Positions 26,750 through 35,757 are shown, numbered from the stretch's first letter. The stretch: DNA of 64,000 nucleotides from Pasteurella sp049670895 (GCF_049670895.1 NZ_CP187170.1); one strand, 5' to 3'. Made by a program: numbers and translations. The notes: generated by a model from the sequence alone, not told the origin.

Positions 26750-26870
26750 GTGCTGACCCAAAAAGTTAGACTCACTTAATGAAAGGACTGAGTTCTGTAT
26801 TACAGGCTCAGTCCTTTTTTGTTGAACTGCACTGAAATAACATTTGCCCATGCGAATAGCCTTTCAAGGC
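26750..26870 (-). pseudogene. remnant of an IS3-family (IS150-like) element, 3' end of orfB
   Basis: On the minus strand the frame reads ISVQFNKKGLS, then after a small disruption YRTQSFH and TAA at about 26779. KGLSPVxYRT is the typical C-terminus of IS3-family OrfB. It is followed by CTGACCCAAAAAGTTAGACTC (26750s-26771), which resembles an IS150-group terminal repeat. Only about 120 bases are recognisable. The 26871-26978 stretch before the next IS holds nothing I recognise. Confidence 0.5.
26782..26820 (+). terminator. terminator downstream of groEL
   Basis: Eleven-base stem AAAGGACTGAG / CTCAGTCCTTT (26782-26792 and 26807-26817) and a T run. The stem lies inside the IS3 remnant, so the groESL terminator is made of IS-derived sequence. 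Confidence 0.8.
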
Positions 26871-26978
26871 AAGAGACTAGGTTTTTCCTAACAGGAAAGT
26901 AGTGAGCGGAGACATTTCAAAAGATGAGGCCGCTTTTCATTCGGTTATGGGCTGTGTTTTGGTGGGGATAATATGCCC

Positions 26979-26986
26979 TAAACATA
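26979..26986 (+). repeat. 8-base target duplication TAAACATA (partner at 34661-34668, inverted)
   Basis: TAAACATA abuts the left end of IS copy A. The only matching flank is at copy B, where the reverse complement TATGTTTA abuts the outer IS end at 34669. Confidence 0.8.
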
Positions 26987-28035
26987 GGTGTAATGGACAA
27001 AATGGTTGCTAAAAAGTGGCTTAGAGCCTTATAGTACAAGGCTTTAAGCCACTTTTTTGAAATATGAACAAAAAACTGTCCTTTCTGCTCTAAACAGAAT
27101 ATAAAGAAAAATGGTGTTAGAAATAATATTCAACGTTATAAATACACCTCTTGTAATAAAACATTTACACTTCAGAATAAATTAAATCCTATGGATATTT
27201 GGCTTGATTATTCTCAAGGTAAACAAACCTATAAAGAACGCGCCTTAAAATATAAATGCTCTGTTAAAACTATTCAAAGACATATTGATAAAGCCCCAAA
27301 AACAGCCTTAAAACCGCCTATTTCAACTTATTTGAATATTATTATGGATACCACTTTCTTTGGGAGAGAGTTTGGAGTTTTGGTCATCATGGATAGCTCC
27401 AGTGAGAAGGTAGTTTATCATCAAATTGTGAGTACAGAACGCGATGAATATTATCAAAATGCACTGAATAGCTTGAGAGAAAAAGGCTATATTATTCAAT
27501 CAATTACTTGTGATGGTCGTAGAGGGTTACTAAAGGATTTATTCGATACACCCACTCAAATGTGCCATTTTCATATGGTCGCTATTGTGATGCGGAAATT
27601 AAGAAAAAAGCATAAATCCATTGCAGGAAAAGAACTTAAAATACTCGTTAAAACGCTAAAAGAAAGCCGAAAAAACGAATTTTATCGCCGTTTACATTAT
27701 TGGTATTTAAAGCACCAAGATTATTTAAATGAACGTTCTGATAAATGTAATGAGAGGGGGTATTTTCCTTATAAACATAAAGGTTTAAGAGGGGCTTTAG
27801 CCAGCTTAACATATTATGAAAAATATTTATTTGCCTTTGAAAAACATCCTGAATTTAATATAGAAAAAACGACAAATAGGCTTGAGGGTTTATTTAGTGA
27901 ACGTAAAAGGAAGTTAATAAATCATAATGGTTTAAGTAAAAAACGTAAGGTAGTGTTTATAAAGGATTTTTTAAATAATAAAAGTTGCTAATAATCTAAA
28001 AAAATATTATTAGCAACCATTTTGTCCATTACACC
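26987..28035 (+). mobile_element. IS256/IS1249-like insertion sequence, copy A
   Basis: About 1,049 bases bounded by inverted repeats that begin GGTGTAATGGACAAAATGG and extend some 26 bases. A strong hairpin (AAGTGGCTTA / TAAGCCACTT, about 27011-27057) lies inside the left end and probably blocks outside transcription into the transposase. It carries one transposase gene. No matching direct repeats flank this copy: left flank TAAACATA, right flank TTGCGAAAA (28036-28044). Both flanks match copy B instead. Confidence 0.85.
27191..27991 (+). CDS. IS256/IS1249-like transposase, copy A (probably degenerate)
   Basis: DDE transposase. Catalytic candidates: Asp in IIMDTTFFG, Asp in ITCDGRRGLLKDLF and Glu in TTNRLEGLF; the CHFH following the second Asp is typical of IS256 relatives. 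From 27191 the frame gives 266 residues. A Cys-rich N-terminus is readable upstream (CPFCSKQN) but in another frame from the ATG at 27064, behind a six-A run; this copy also has TAC for TGC, losing one zinc Cys. It differs from copy B at several residues (for example Thr for Lys in LTYYEK and Arg for Leu in SERKRK), suggesting decay. Confidence 0.8.
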   Translation: MDIWLDYSQGKQTYKERALKYKCSVKTIQRHIDKAPKTALKPPISTYLNIIMDTTFFGREFGVLVIMDSSSEKVVYHQIVSTERDEYYQNALNSLREKGYIIQSITCDGRRGLLKDLFDTPTQMCHFHMVAIVMRKLRKKHKSIAGKELKILVKTLKESRKNEFYRRLHYWYLKHQDYLNERSDKCNERGYFPYKHKGLRGALASLTYYEKYLFAFEKHPEFNIEKTTNRLEGLFSERKRKLINHNGLSKKRKVVFIKDFLNNKSC

Positions 28036-28044
28036 TTGCGAAAA
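28036..28044 (+). repeat. 9-base target duplication TTGCGAAAA (partner at 35758-35766, inverted)
   Basis: Abuts the right end of IS copy A. Its reverse complement TTTTCGCAA abuts the right end of copy B. Confidence 0.8.
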
Positions 28045-28129
28045 CAGACCGCACTTTTCACACACAACGTCGCTCAAAGAAAAGAGCAAGCAAACCTGCA
28101 GTCTTGTTGGAAAGTTTAGCTAGAGATCA

Positions 28130-28804
28130 TCACTCGCCAGAGACAATTTCCAACAATTGATCAAAGCGACCAATACTATATGTTGGCTGAATTGCACTTT
28201 GATTTTCACGATGATAATGCAACCAGCAGGTATCTAAATGGGCATTATGTCCACCTAAAATATCCGAATCTAAGTTATCACCCACCATCAAGACTTTTCG
28301 GCGATCCTGAACCTTGGCTAACGCCAGACTGTGTTCAAAAATACGCGGATCGGGTTTGGCAATCCCCACTTCTTCCGAAATCGTTACAAATTGAAACCAG
28401 TCACTTAACCCCGTTTTTTCTAAGCGTAATTTTTGTAAGGCAGTAAACCCATTGGTGATAATGCCTAACTGAGCGTGATCTTTTAGCACGGTTAAGGTCT
28501 CCACCACCTTTTCTAAAGGTTGACAAATATCTGCCATGGCTAGCAAATAATGTTCATTTAATTCAACGGGATTTTTATTTAAACGCTTCGCCCAACTGGC
28601 AAAACGTGTGACTTGTAATTGTTCCGCACTAATGGTGCCATTTTGATATTCCACCCAAAGCGGTTTGTTGACACGCTGAAATTCCTCAAAATCCGCTTGC
28701 TGAAATAAAATGCCATAATCGGCAAATAATTTTTTCAAGCCCGCAAAGGCATCAAAAGAGAATAAGGTTTCATCGGCATCAAAAAAAATCCACTGATATT
28801 TCAT
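28130..28804 (-). CDS. yjjG: pyrimidine 5'-nucleotidase YjjG (HAD family)
   Basis: HAD phosphatase that dephosphorylates pyrimidine nucleoside monophosphates, including non-canonical ones, in E. coli. The 224-residue protein has motif I FFDADETLF (Asp9, Asp11), motif II IITNGF, and motif III/IV KPDPRIF and VGDNLDSDILGG. The start codon overlaps the dusC stop (TAATG), so the two are coupled. Last gene of the minus-strand segment next to IS copy A. Confidence 0.9.
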   Translation of the reverse strand: MKYQWIFFDADETLFSFDAFAGLKKLFADYGILFQQADFEEFQRVNKPLWVEYQNGTISAEQLQVTRFASWAKRLNKNPVELNEHYLLAMADICQPLEKVVETLTVLKDHAQLGIITNGFTALQKLRLEKTGLSDWFQFVTISEEVGIAKPDPRIFEHSLALAKVQDRRKVLMVGDNLDSDILGGHNAHLDTCWLHYHRENQSAIQPTYSIGRFDQLLEIVSGE

Positions 28805-29742
28805 TACATCATTACTCCGTCTATTTTTATGCGTAACTCATGACCGTCATGACAGGTTTTAATTAATTGGAAAAGATCGTTGGCTTGTGGATATTCCTTT
28901 TTCAGATAACCCAACCATTGTTTAATACGTGCCACATGATAAAAGCCTGTATCAAATTGATTTTCCGTATGGGCATATTTCTGCAAAAGACGTAATACCT
29001 CAGACCATGGCATTTTTGCCTGATGAAATTTCACCACATGGCTTAGATTCGGGATATTCAACGCACCACGCCCAATCATTAAATCTTTGCACCCCGTTTG
29101 AGCCAAACACGCCTGCCCAGATTGCCAATCCCAAATTTCGCCATTGGCAATAACTGGGATAGATAAACGCTGGCGTACTTCATTGATTTTTGCCCAATTA
29201 ATCCGATCTGCACGGTAACCATCTAGCTTGGTTCGCCCATGGATGGTGATCTCCGTTGCACCGCCTTGTTGTACTGCATCGGCAATTTCAAATGCTTGTT
29301 CAGCATCGTCCCAACCTAAACGTACTTTCACACTCACCGTTAATTCACTCGGCACGGCTTCTCGTAACGCTTTGGTGGCTTGATAAATTAACTCAGGCTG
29401 TTTTAACAGTGAAGCACCGCCATGACTTCCATTGACGGTTTTAGAAGGGCAACCACAGTTTAAATCAATACCGTGTGAACCTAATTCAATGGCACGTTGT
29501 GCATTTTCGGCTAACCAATTGGGGTGTTGTCCCAACAATTGCACTCGCACGGGTGTGCCTGACTGCGTTAATCCCTTTTGATAAAGCTCAGGACAAAGAC
29601 GATAAAACACTTTGGCGGGAAGAAGCTGATCGACGACTCGCACAAATTCAGAAATGCACAAATCATACTGATTCACTTCACTTAATAAGTGGCGAACGAA
29701 AGGATCTAAGACCCCTTGCATCGGGGCTAAAATCACGCGCAT
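28804..29742 (-). CDS. dusC: tRNA-dihydrouridine(16) synthase DusC
   Basis: Flavoenzyme that reduces uridine 16 in the tRNA D-loop. The 312-residue protein begins MRVILAPMQGVLDPFVR and has the Dus motif LNCGCPSKTVNGSHGGA with the catalytic Cys near residue 98, plus IHGRTK and ANGEIWDW. It overlaps the upstream yjdF-like gene by ten bases and yjjG downstream by one base. Confidence 0.93.
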   Translation of the reverse strand: MRVILAPMQGVLDPFVRHLLSEVNQYDLCISEFVRVVDQLLPAKVFYRLCPELYQKGLTQSGTPVRVQLLGQHPNWLAENAQRAIELGSHGIDLNCGCPSKTVNGSHGGASLLKQPELIYQATKALREAVPSELTVSVKVRLGWDDAEQAFEIADAVQQGGATEITIHGRTKLDGYRADRINWAKINEVRQRLSIPVIANGEIWDWQSGQACLAQTGCKDLMIGRGALNIPNLSHVVKFHQAKMPWSEVLRLLQKYAHTENQFDTGFYHVARIKQWLGYLKKEYPQANDLFQLIKTCHDGHELRIKIDGVMM

Positions 29743-30350
29743 TTTTTATCTGTTCTCACCATATAAAACAAAGCAAGTGCAGTGATTGCTCCTAAGGTAT
29801 CGGCGAGAATGTCTTTTTGTGCATCCCAATGATCACCTTGTGATCCTAAAAAGGCAATGCCTTCTTCGCCGCCCGCCACCACGGCATATTGCCATTCGAT
29901 TAATTCATAACTGGCGGCAATACTCATAATAAAAAATAAAGCAAAAAAGCCAGCTAAAACAGGGCCGCATAATCGGCGTCGTAGCAACCATTCCGCCATG
30001 GGGAAGCTGTAAAAACCAATAATAAAATGTGCCACCCGATCAAAATGATTTCGTCCTTCACCTAGCCAAGGGGCGAGTAACTGATTCGCCCAATCAAAAG
30101 GCACACGCTCAAAGGTGTAATGTGCTCCGATTAAATGCAAAATCATCCATAAACTCATTAAAAAATAAGCCCAATGGCTAAATTGAAAACGAGAATATGT
30201 GAGAATTAACCCAAGAAAAACCACAAAAATCGGCAAGACTTCGGCATACCACACGGCTCGAGAAAAAGGGGCAATGCCCGACCATATCGCCACAGCAATC
30301 ACCACGCCGCCCAATAACAGTGGAAAGCCTTTTTGGCTATACAATCCCAT
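29733..30350 (-). CDS. yjdF: YjdF-like (DUF2238) inner-membrane protein
   Basis: A 205-residue multi-spanning membrane protein with the conserved GAHYTFERVPF, HFDRVAHF and ASYELIEWQYA and a C-terminal GDHWDAQKDILADTLGA, the signature of DUF2238/YjdF proteins. Function is unknown. The ATG at 30350 overlaps the djlA stop (TAATG); an in-frame TTG three codons earlier is less likely. It overlaps dusC at its 3' end. Confidence 0.85.
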   Translation of the reverse strand: MGLYSQKGFPLLLGGVVIAVAIWSGIAPFSRAVWYAEVLPIFVVFLGLILTYSRFQFSHWAYFLMSLWMILHLIGAHYTFERVPFDWANQLLAPWLGEGRNHFDRVAHFIIGFYSFPMAEWLLRRRLCGPVLAGFFALFFIMSIAASYELIEWQYAVVAGGEEGIAFLGSQGDHWDAQKDILADTLGAITALALFYMVRTDKKCA

Positions 30351-31225
30351 TACTTCCAACCCTTGGTTTTACAAATCAAATCATAGGCTGATTGAATTTG
30401 TTGTGTTTTCTCTTTTGCCATGTCTAACATTTCTTTTGGCAACCCTTTTGCGACAAGTTTATCGGGGTGATTTTCATTCATTAAACGGCGATAAGCACGT
30501 TTGACTGTTTGTTGATCATCTGTCGCTGTCACCCCTAACACTTGGTAAGCATCTTCAACGGTTGGACCTGATTGTGATTGGTATCCGCCATAATGTTGCC
30601 CATTTTGTTGATATTGCCCTTGCTGATGGTGCTGATATTGTTGCTGATAACGATATTGATAGCCACCACGAGAAAATTGACGAGAGGCAAACTCCATTGC
30701 AAGCATTTGTTCAAATTGCAAACGAGATAAACCTAATTCTTCTGCCACAATAAACAAAATGTCTTTTTCCGCAGGCTCAAGCTGTGAATCGGCAAATGCG
30801 GCTTGCACTTGCACATATAAAAACATACGAAGCAAATCCGCCCGTTGCCCACAGCCTAAACGAAATTCACGAATCACTTGTCGTAATGGGAAATGACTAT
30901 CTTTGCCTCGTGTAAAAGCATCTTGAGCTAAACGACGATTGTTATCATCTAATTGCATTTGTTGCATTAAGGCACTAGCCAGTTGAATATCATCTTCGGT
31001 GACCCGTCCTTTTGCTTTACTTAAATGCCCCAATACCGCAAAGGTGGTCTGCATGAATAAAGATTGACGTGTAATTTTACTTTTGAAAAAACTCGAATTT
31101 ACTGAACCAAGTTCATAAAGTTTTTTATCGCCCCAATGCCCTAAAATTACGCCACAAATTGCACCAAAAAAGCCACCAAGTTTCCAACCGATAATCAGTC
31201 CTAAAAATTTTCCAATAAAATTCAT
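30350..31225 (-). CDS. djlA: membrane-anchored J-domain co-chaperone DjlA
   Basis: DnaK co-chaperone anchored in the inner membrane with its J domain in the cytoplasm. The 291-residue protein has one N-terminal Gly-rich membrane segment (FIGKFLGLIIGWKLGG), a central TerB-like helical domain, a Gln/Tyr-rich linker (about residues 190-220), and a C-terminal J domain with HPD (NENHPDKLVAKG). The ATG at 31225 follows GGAG; an in-frame TTG at 31237 is less likely. Confidence 0.93.
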   Translation of the reverse strand: MNFIGKFLGLIIGWKLGGFFGAICGVILGHWGDKKLYELGSVNSSFFKSKITRQSLFMQTTFAVLGHLSKAKGRVTEDDIQLASALMQQMQLDDNNRRLAQDAFTRGKDSHFPLRQVIREFRLGCGQRADLLRMFLYVQVQAAFADSQLEPAEKDILFIVAEELGLSRLQFEQMLAMEFASRQFSRGGYQYRYQQQYQHHQQGQYQQNGQHYGGYQSQSGPTVEDAYQVLGVTATDDQQTVKRAYRRLMNENHPDKLVAKGLPKEMLDMAKEKTQQIQSAYDLICKTKGWK

Positions 31226-31318
31226 TAAGTTCTCCAAAATGGTACGTTACATCCAATCAAGATAATTTAATTTGCTTAAAACTTTCTTAAAATGCACCGC
31301 ACTTTTACCTTGATATCC

Positions 31319-31963
31319 TTATTTCACCCCATACTGCGTACGATAAGCACGCATTGCAGGTAAATAGTGTTGATATTGAGCGTCTTGTTCAATAAAAGTC
31401 ATTAAATCATCAAAGTCCACAATCGACAACACTGTGCATTGATAATCACGCTCAACTTCTTGAATCGCTGACAATTCACCCTGCCCTCTTTCTTTGCGAT
31501 TTAAGGCAATCATCACCGCACTTAATTGGGCTTGATGTTCTGCAATCAACGTCATTGATTCACGAATCGCCGTGCCTGCTGTGATCACATCGTCAACCAA
31601 TAGCACCTGACCTTGCAATGGGCTACCAATTAAATTTCCCCCTTCGCCATGGTCTTTCGTTTCTTTACGATTAAAACAAACGGGCATATCTAACTGGAAC
31701 TGGTTAAATAATGCCACTGACACGGTGGTGGCAATCGGAATACCTTTATAGGCAGGGCCAAAAATCACATCATATTTCACACCGCTTGCTTGAATTGCAC
31801 TGGCATAAAATTCACCTAACTTGGCTAAATCCGCCCCCGTGTTAAACAAGCCTGCATTAAAAAAATACGGGCTAATACGACCAGATTTCAAGGTAAACTC
31901 ACCAAATTTTAACACGCCACGACTTAACGCAAATTTGATAAACGCCACTTTATATGCTTGCAT
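31319..31963 (-). CDS. pyrE: orotate phosphoribosyltransferase PyrE
   Basis: Makes orotidine 5'-phosphate from orotate and PRPP in pyrimidine synthesis. The 214-residue protein has FTLKSGRISPYFFNAGLFNTG and the PRPP-binding loop VLLVDDVITAGTAI. It follows rph by 22 bases, the rph-pyrE order known from E. coli. Confidence 0.97.
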   Translation of the reverse strand: MQAYKVAFIKFALSRGVLKFGEFTLKSGRISPYFFNAGLFNTGADLAKLGEFYASAIQASGVKYDVIFGPAYKGIPIATTVSVALFNQFQLDMPVCFNRKETKDHGEGGNLIGSPLQGQVLLVDDVITAGTAIRESMTLIAEHQAQLSAVMIALNRKERGQGELSAIQEVERDYQCTVLSIVDFDDLMTFIEQDAQYQHYLPAMRAYRTQYGVK

Positions 31964-31985
31964 GTCAACTCCCTTTATCCTTTCA

Positions 31986-32702
31986 TTATTCTGCTAATGC
32001 TTGGCGTTGTGCATGAAAAATGGTTTCACAACCCTGTTTTGCTAATGCCAATAACGTCAATAATTCTTCGTGACTAAATGGTTCTCCTTCTGCGGTGCCT
32101 TGCACTTCGATCATGCGACCATCTTCCATCATCACCACATTCATGTCTGTTTCTGCGGCGGAATCTTCCACATATTCCAAATCACAAACCGCTTCACCTG
32201 CCACAATCCCCACTGAAATTGCCGCGACCAAGCCTTTAATTGGGTTGGTTTTTAAGGTGCCATTTTTCACTAATCCGTTGATGGCATCACATAATGCCAC
32301 ACAAGCCCCCGTGATTGAGGCGGTTCTCGTCCCACCATCGGCTTGAATAACATCACAATCTAAAGTAATAGAACGCTCACCCAAGGCTTCAAGATCCACC
32401 ATGGCACGTAGAGAACGTGCGATAAGACGTTGAATTTCCATCGTACGCCCACCTTGTTTCCCTTTTGCGGCTTCACGTTGCATACGACTGTGCGTTGAGC
32501 GAGGCAACATCCCATATTCTGCGGTGATCCAACCTTGATTTTGCCCTTTTAAAAAACGTGGTACACTTTCCTCCACCGTAGCGGTACATAAGACTTTTGT
32601 ATCGCCAAACTCCACTAACACCGAACCTTCTGCGTGTTTTGTGTAATGACGGGTAATATTAATTTGACGGGGTTGATGATTAGCACGTTCATTCGGACGC
32701 AT
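31986..32702 (-). CDS. rph: ribonuclease PH
   Basis: Phosphorolytic 3'-5' exoribonuclease that trims tRNA precursors. The 238-residue protein begins MRPNERANHQPRQINITRHYTKHAEGS and has QADGGTRTASITGACVAL. The ATG at 32702 has GAGGAA ahead; an ATG further upstream in frame is not supported. Unlike E. coli K-12, the frame is intact. Divergent from yicC. Confidence 0.96.
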   Translation of the reverse strand: MRPNERANHQPRQINITRHYTKHAEGSVLVEFGDTKVLCTATVEESVPRFLKGQNQGWITAEYGMLPRSTHSRMQREAAKGKQGGRTMEIQRLIARSLRAMVDLEALGERSITLDCDVIQADGGTRTASITGACVALCDAINGLVKNGTLKTNPIKGLVAAISVGIVAGEAVCDLEYVEDSAAETDMNVVMMEDGRMIEVQGTAEGEPFSHEELLTLLALAKQGCETIFHAQRQALAE

Positions 32703-32834
32703 TAGATATTCCTCATTTGTTCTATTTATGATAAAAAATTCGCAGTATTTTAGCATGCAAACTGACAGATGCGAAATTTAACAGTACAATAGAGCCATTC
32801 GATTTTTCATCTTGATAACCTTAAGGATTTTTAC

Positions 32835-33698
32835 ATGATTTATAGTATGACCGCATTTGCACGCCTTGAACTGAAACAAGATTGGGGTGATGCCGTCTGG
32901 GAAATCCGATCTGTAAACCAACGCTATCTCGAAACATTTTTTCGTTTACCTGAACAATTTCGAGGTTTAGAAAATAATTTACGAGAAAAATTGCGTCAAA
33001 GGCTGACGAGAGGCAAAATCGAATGTACACTACGCATTGATAATAAAAAACAAGTTGCCACAGAATTAACTCTCAACAAAGACTTAGCCCAACAAGTTAT
33101 TCAATCCTTACAATGGATTAAATCACAAGCAGGCGAAGGAGAGCTAAATCTTACCGACGTTTTACGTTATCCTGGTGTTGTTGAAGCCCCAGAGCAAGAT
33201 CTGGATTTAATTAGCCAAAGCTTGCTTAATGCATTTGATCATTTACTCAATGATTTTATTGCCATGCGGGCGAGAGAAGGGGAAAAACTACAATCCCTGA
33301 TTCAACAACGCTTAGATGCAATTCATCTTGAAGCAGAAAAAGTGCGGTCTAAAATGCCAGAGATTTTACAATGGCAACGAGATCGTCTTTTACAACGTTT
33401 CGAGGAGATTAATTTACAAGCAGATCCACAACGACTTGAGCAAGAATTAGTCTTATTAGCTCAACGTGTTGATGTTGCTGAAGAATTAGATCGGTTACAA
33501 TTGCATGTCAAAGAAACCCATGCCATTTTACATAAAGGTGGCGCAATTGGGCGTAAATTAGATTTTATGATGCAAGAGCTTAATCGAGAAGCGAATACCC
33601 TCGCATCAAAGTCAATTAACACGGAAGTAACAAACTCCGCAGTAGAATTGAAAGTTTTAATCGAACAAATGCGTGAGCAAATTCAAAATCTGGAGTAA
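32835..33698 (+). CDS. yicC: YicC-family endoribonuclease
   Basis: A 287-residue protein starting MIYSMTAFARLE, with SVNQRYLETFFRLPEQFRGLE and the conserved C-terminal block GRKLDFMMQELNREANTL plus TNSAVELKVLIEQMREQIQN. E. coli YicC acts on RNA. Divergent from rph, as in E. coli. Six bases before ygfZ. Confidence 0.93.
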   Translation: MIYSMTAFARLELKQDWGDAVWEIRSVNQRYLETFFRLPEQFRGLENNLREKLRQRLTRGKIECTLRIDNKKQVATELTLNKDLAQQVIQSLQWIKSQAGEGELNLTDVLRYPGVVEAPEQDLDLISQSLLNAFDHLLNDFIAMRAREGEKLQSLIQQRLDAIHLEAEKVRSKMPEILQWQRDRLLQRFEEINLQADPQRLEQELVLLAQRVDVAEELDRLQLHVKETHAILHKGGAIGRKLDFMMQELNREANTLASKSINTEVTNSAVELKVLIEQMREQIQNLE

Positions 33699-33704
33699 TG
33701 AATA

Positions 33705-34589
33705 ATGACTTATACTTTATTAACTACCACTCAACCTACCCTTGTCTGCAACCTTCAACAATATGGCTTAATCGAAATTAAAGGCGAAGATGCCGAAAAA
33801 TATTTACAAGGTCAAGTCAGTTGCGATGTCAACAAATTAGACGTGGGGCAGTCCACCCTTACTGCACATTGTGATCCTAAGGGAAAAATCACCTCACTTT
33901 TCCGTTTAATCCGCACCGATTCACAATGTTTTTATGCGTTACTAAAACGCTCAATTCTGCCAACCGCACTGGAACTCTTAAAAAAATATGCCGTTTTCTC
34001 AAAAGTGAGTTTTACCCAATTAGATTGGGAAATCATTGGATTAGCCGGCGAAGCCACCCGTCAAGCCTTTGACACCGTTGGTGCACAAATTCGCGTGGAC
34101 ATTGAATGCCAACAAGCTCGCACCCTACTCATTCATCCAACCTCATTAAATATCACCCCGAATACCACACACCAAGCTTGGAATTTATTAGATATCCAAG
34201 ATGGGATTCCAATGCTCAGTCCAGAAACACAAGGGGAATTTATTCCACAAGCTCTAAATTTACAAAGTATTGAGCAAGCAATTTCATTTCAAAAAGGCTG
34301 TTATATTGGTCAGGAAATTGTTGCCCGTGCCAAATACCGTGGTGCAAACAAACGTGCCATGTTTACCTTAGTGGGAAAAACCTTGGATATTCCAGCCACT
34401 GGCACGGAAGTGGAAATGCAATTAGAAAATAACTGGCGTAAAACAGGTAAAATCTTAAATGCCATTAATATTGAAGGCGTATTATGGTTACAAGTGGTCA
34501 TGAACAATCAACTTGAAGAAAATGCCTCCTTCCGTTTAACAGAGAATAGCCCACTCACGTTATTCCCATTACCTTATGAATTGGTATAA
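33705..34589 (+). CDS. ygfZ: tRNA-modifying / Fe-S protein YgfZ
   Basis: Folate-binding GcvT-like protein needed for some Fe-S enzymes, including MiaB. The 294-residue protein has the signature KGCYIGQEIVARAKYRG with the conserved Cys199. It follows yicC and is the last gene before IS copy B. Confidence 0.93.
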   Translation: MTYTLLTTTQPTLVCNLQQYGLIEIKGEDAEKYLQGQVSCDVNKLDVGQSTLTAHCDPKGKITSLFRLIRTDSQCFYALLKRSILPTALELLKKYAVFSKVSFTQLDWEIIGLAGEATRQAFDTVGAQIRVDIECQQARTLLIHPTSLNITPNTTHQAWNLLDIQDGIPMLSPETQGEFIPQALNLQSIEQAISFQKGCYIGQEIVARAKYRGANKRAMFTLVGKTLDIPATGTEVEMQLENNWRKTGKILNAINIEGVLWLQVVMNNQLEENASFRLTENSPLTLFPLPYELV

Positions 34590-34660
34590 CCAATTCATAG
34601 GTTTTTGCAAATCGCATAATAGCCCTATCTTCTAAACCTTCTTTATTAGACCGTATTCAG

Positions 34661-34668
34661 TATGTTTA
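34661..34668 (-). repeat. inverted copy of target duplication TAAACATA
   Basis: TATGTTTA abuts the outer IS end at 34669. It pairs with TAAACATA at 26979-26986, not with the other flank of copy B. Confidence 0.8.
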
Positions 34669-35757
34669 GGTGTAATGGACAAAATGGTTGCTAAAAAGTC
34701 CAAAACGCTTTCAAGTGGACAAAATGGTTGCTAATAATATTTTTTTAGATTATTAGCAACTTTTATTATTTAAAAAATCCTTTATAAACACTACTTTACG
34801 TTTTTTACTTAAACCATTATGATTTATTAACTTCCTTTTAAGTTCACTAAATAAACCCTCAAGCCTATTTGTCGTTTTTTCTATATTAAATTCAGGATGT
34901 TTTTCAAAGGCAAATAAATATTTCTCATAGTATTTTAAGCTGGCTAAAGCCCCTCTTAAACCTTTATGTTTATAAGGGAAATACCCTCTCTCATTACATT
35001 TATCAGAACGTTCATTTAAATAATCTTGGTGCTTTAAATACCAATAATGTAAACGGCGATAAAATTCGTTTTTTCGGCTTTCTTTGAGCGTTTTAACGAG
35101 TATTTTAAGTTCTTTTCCTGCAATGGATTTATGCTTTTTTCTTAATTTCCGCATCACAATAGCGACCATATGAAAATGGCACATTTGAGTGGGTGTATCG
35201 AATAAATCCTTTAGTAACCCTCTACGCCCATCACAAGTAATTGATTGAATAATATAGCCTTTTTCTCTCAAGCTATTCAGTGCATTTTGATAATATTCAT
35301 CGCGTTCTGTACTCACAATTTGATGATAAACTACCTTTTCACTGGAGCTATCCATGATGACCAAAACTCCAAACCCTCTCCCAAAGAAAGTGGTATCCAT
35401 AATAATATTCAAATAAGTTGAAATAGGCGGTTTTAAGGCTGTTTTTGGGGCTTTATCAATATGTCTTTGAATAGTTTTAACAGAGCATTTATATTTTAAG
35501 GCAAGTTCTTTATAGGTTTGTTTACCTTGAGAATAATCAAGCCAAACATCCATAGGATTTAATTTATTCTGAAGTGTAAATGTTTTATTACAAGAGGTGC
35601 ATTTATAACGTTGAATATTATTTCTAATACCATTTTTCTTTATATTCTGTTTAGAGCAGAAAGGACAGTTTTTTGTGCATATTTCAAAAAAGTGGCTTAA
35701 AGCCTTGTACTATAAGGCTCTAAGCCACTTTTTAGCAACCATTTTGTCCATTACACC
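34669..35757 (-). mobile_element. IS256/IS1249-like insertion sequence, copy B, with an extra terminal repeat
   Basis: Same element as copy A, inverted. The transposase-start end is intact at 35757. At the other end the IS sequence breaks off at 34716 (TGGACAAAATGG, lacking the outermost bases). It is preceded by 47 bases that contain a second complete terminal repeat starting GGTGTAATGG at 34669 and running into AAAAAGT as at the transposase-start end. So this end holds two IS tips in tandem. Confidence 0.85.
34753..35553 (-). CDS. IS256/IS1249-like transposase, copy B
   Basis: DDE transposase like copy A and likely the better-preserved version: TTNRLEGLFSELKRKL and KELALKYKC look closer to consensus. 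Catalytic Asp in IIMDTTFFG, Asp in ITCDGRRGLL and Glu in NRLEGLF are present. The annotated 266 residues begin MDVWLDYSQGKQ. An upstream stretch encodes a full zinc-binding module (CPFCSKQN and YKCTSCNK), but it is out of frame with the ATG at 35680 because of a six-A run. Five A would join them. Confidence 0.85.
   Translation of the reverse strand: MDVWLDYSQGKQTYKELALKYKCSVKTIQRHIDKAPKTALKPPISTYLNIIMDTTFFGRGFGVLVIMDSSSEKVVYHQIVSTERDEYYQNALNSLREKGYIIQSITCDGRRGLLKDLFDTPTQMCHFHMVAIVMRKLRKKHKSIAGKELKILVKTLKESRKNEFYRRLHYWYLKHQDYLNERSDKCNERGYFPYKHKGLRGALASLKYYEKYLFAFEKHPEFNIEKTTNRLEGLFSELKRKLINHNGLSKKRKVVFIKDFLNNKSC

Noticed and set aside
25034..26851. Several 60-115-codon minus-strand ORFs opposite groEL
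   Set aside because: Shadow frames of a highly expressed, codon-biased gene; no recognisable domains and no ribosome sites.
26987..35757. Composite transposon made of the two IS copies and the genes between them
   Set aside because: The outer flanks (TAAACATA on the left, TTTTCGCAA on the right) do not match, while inner and outer flanks match crosswise in inverted orientation. This supports inversion, and the enclosed genes are ordinary core genes.
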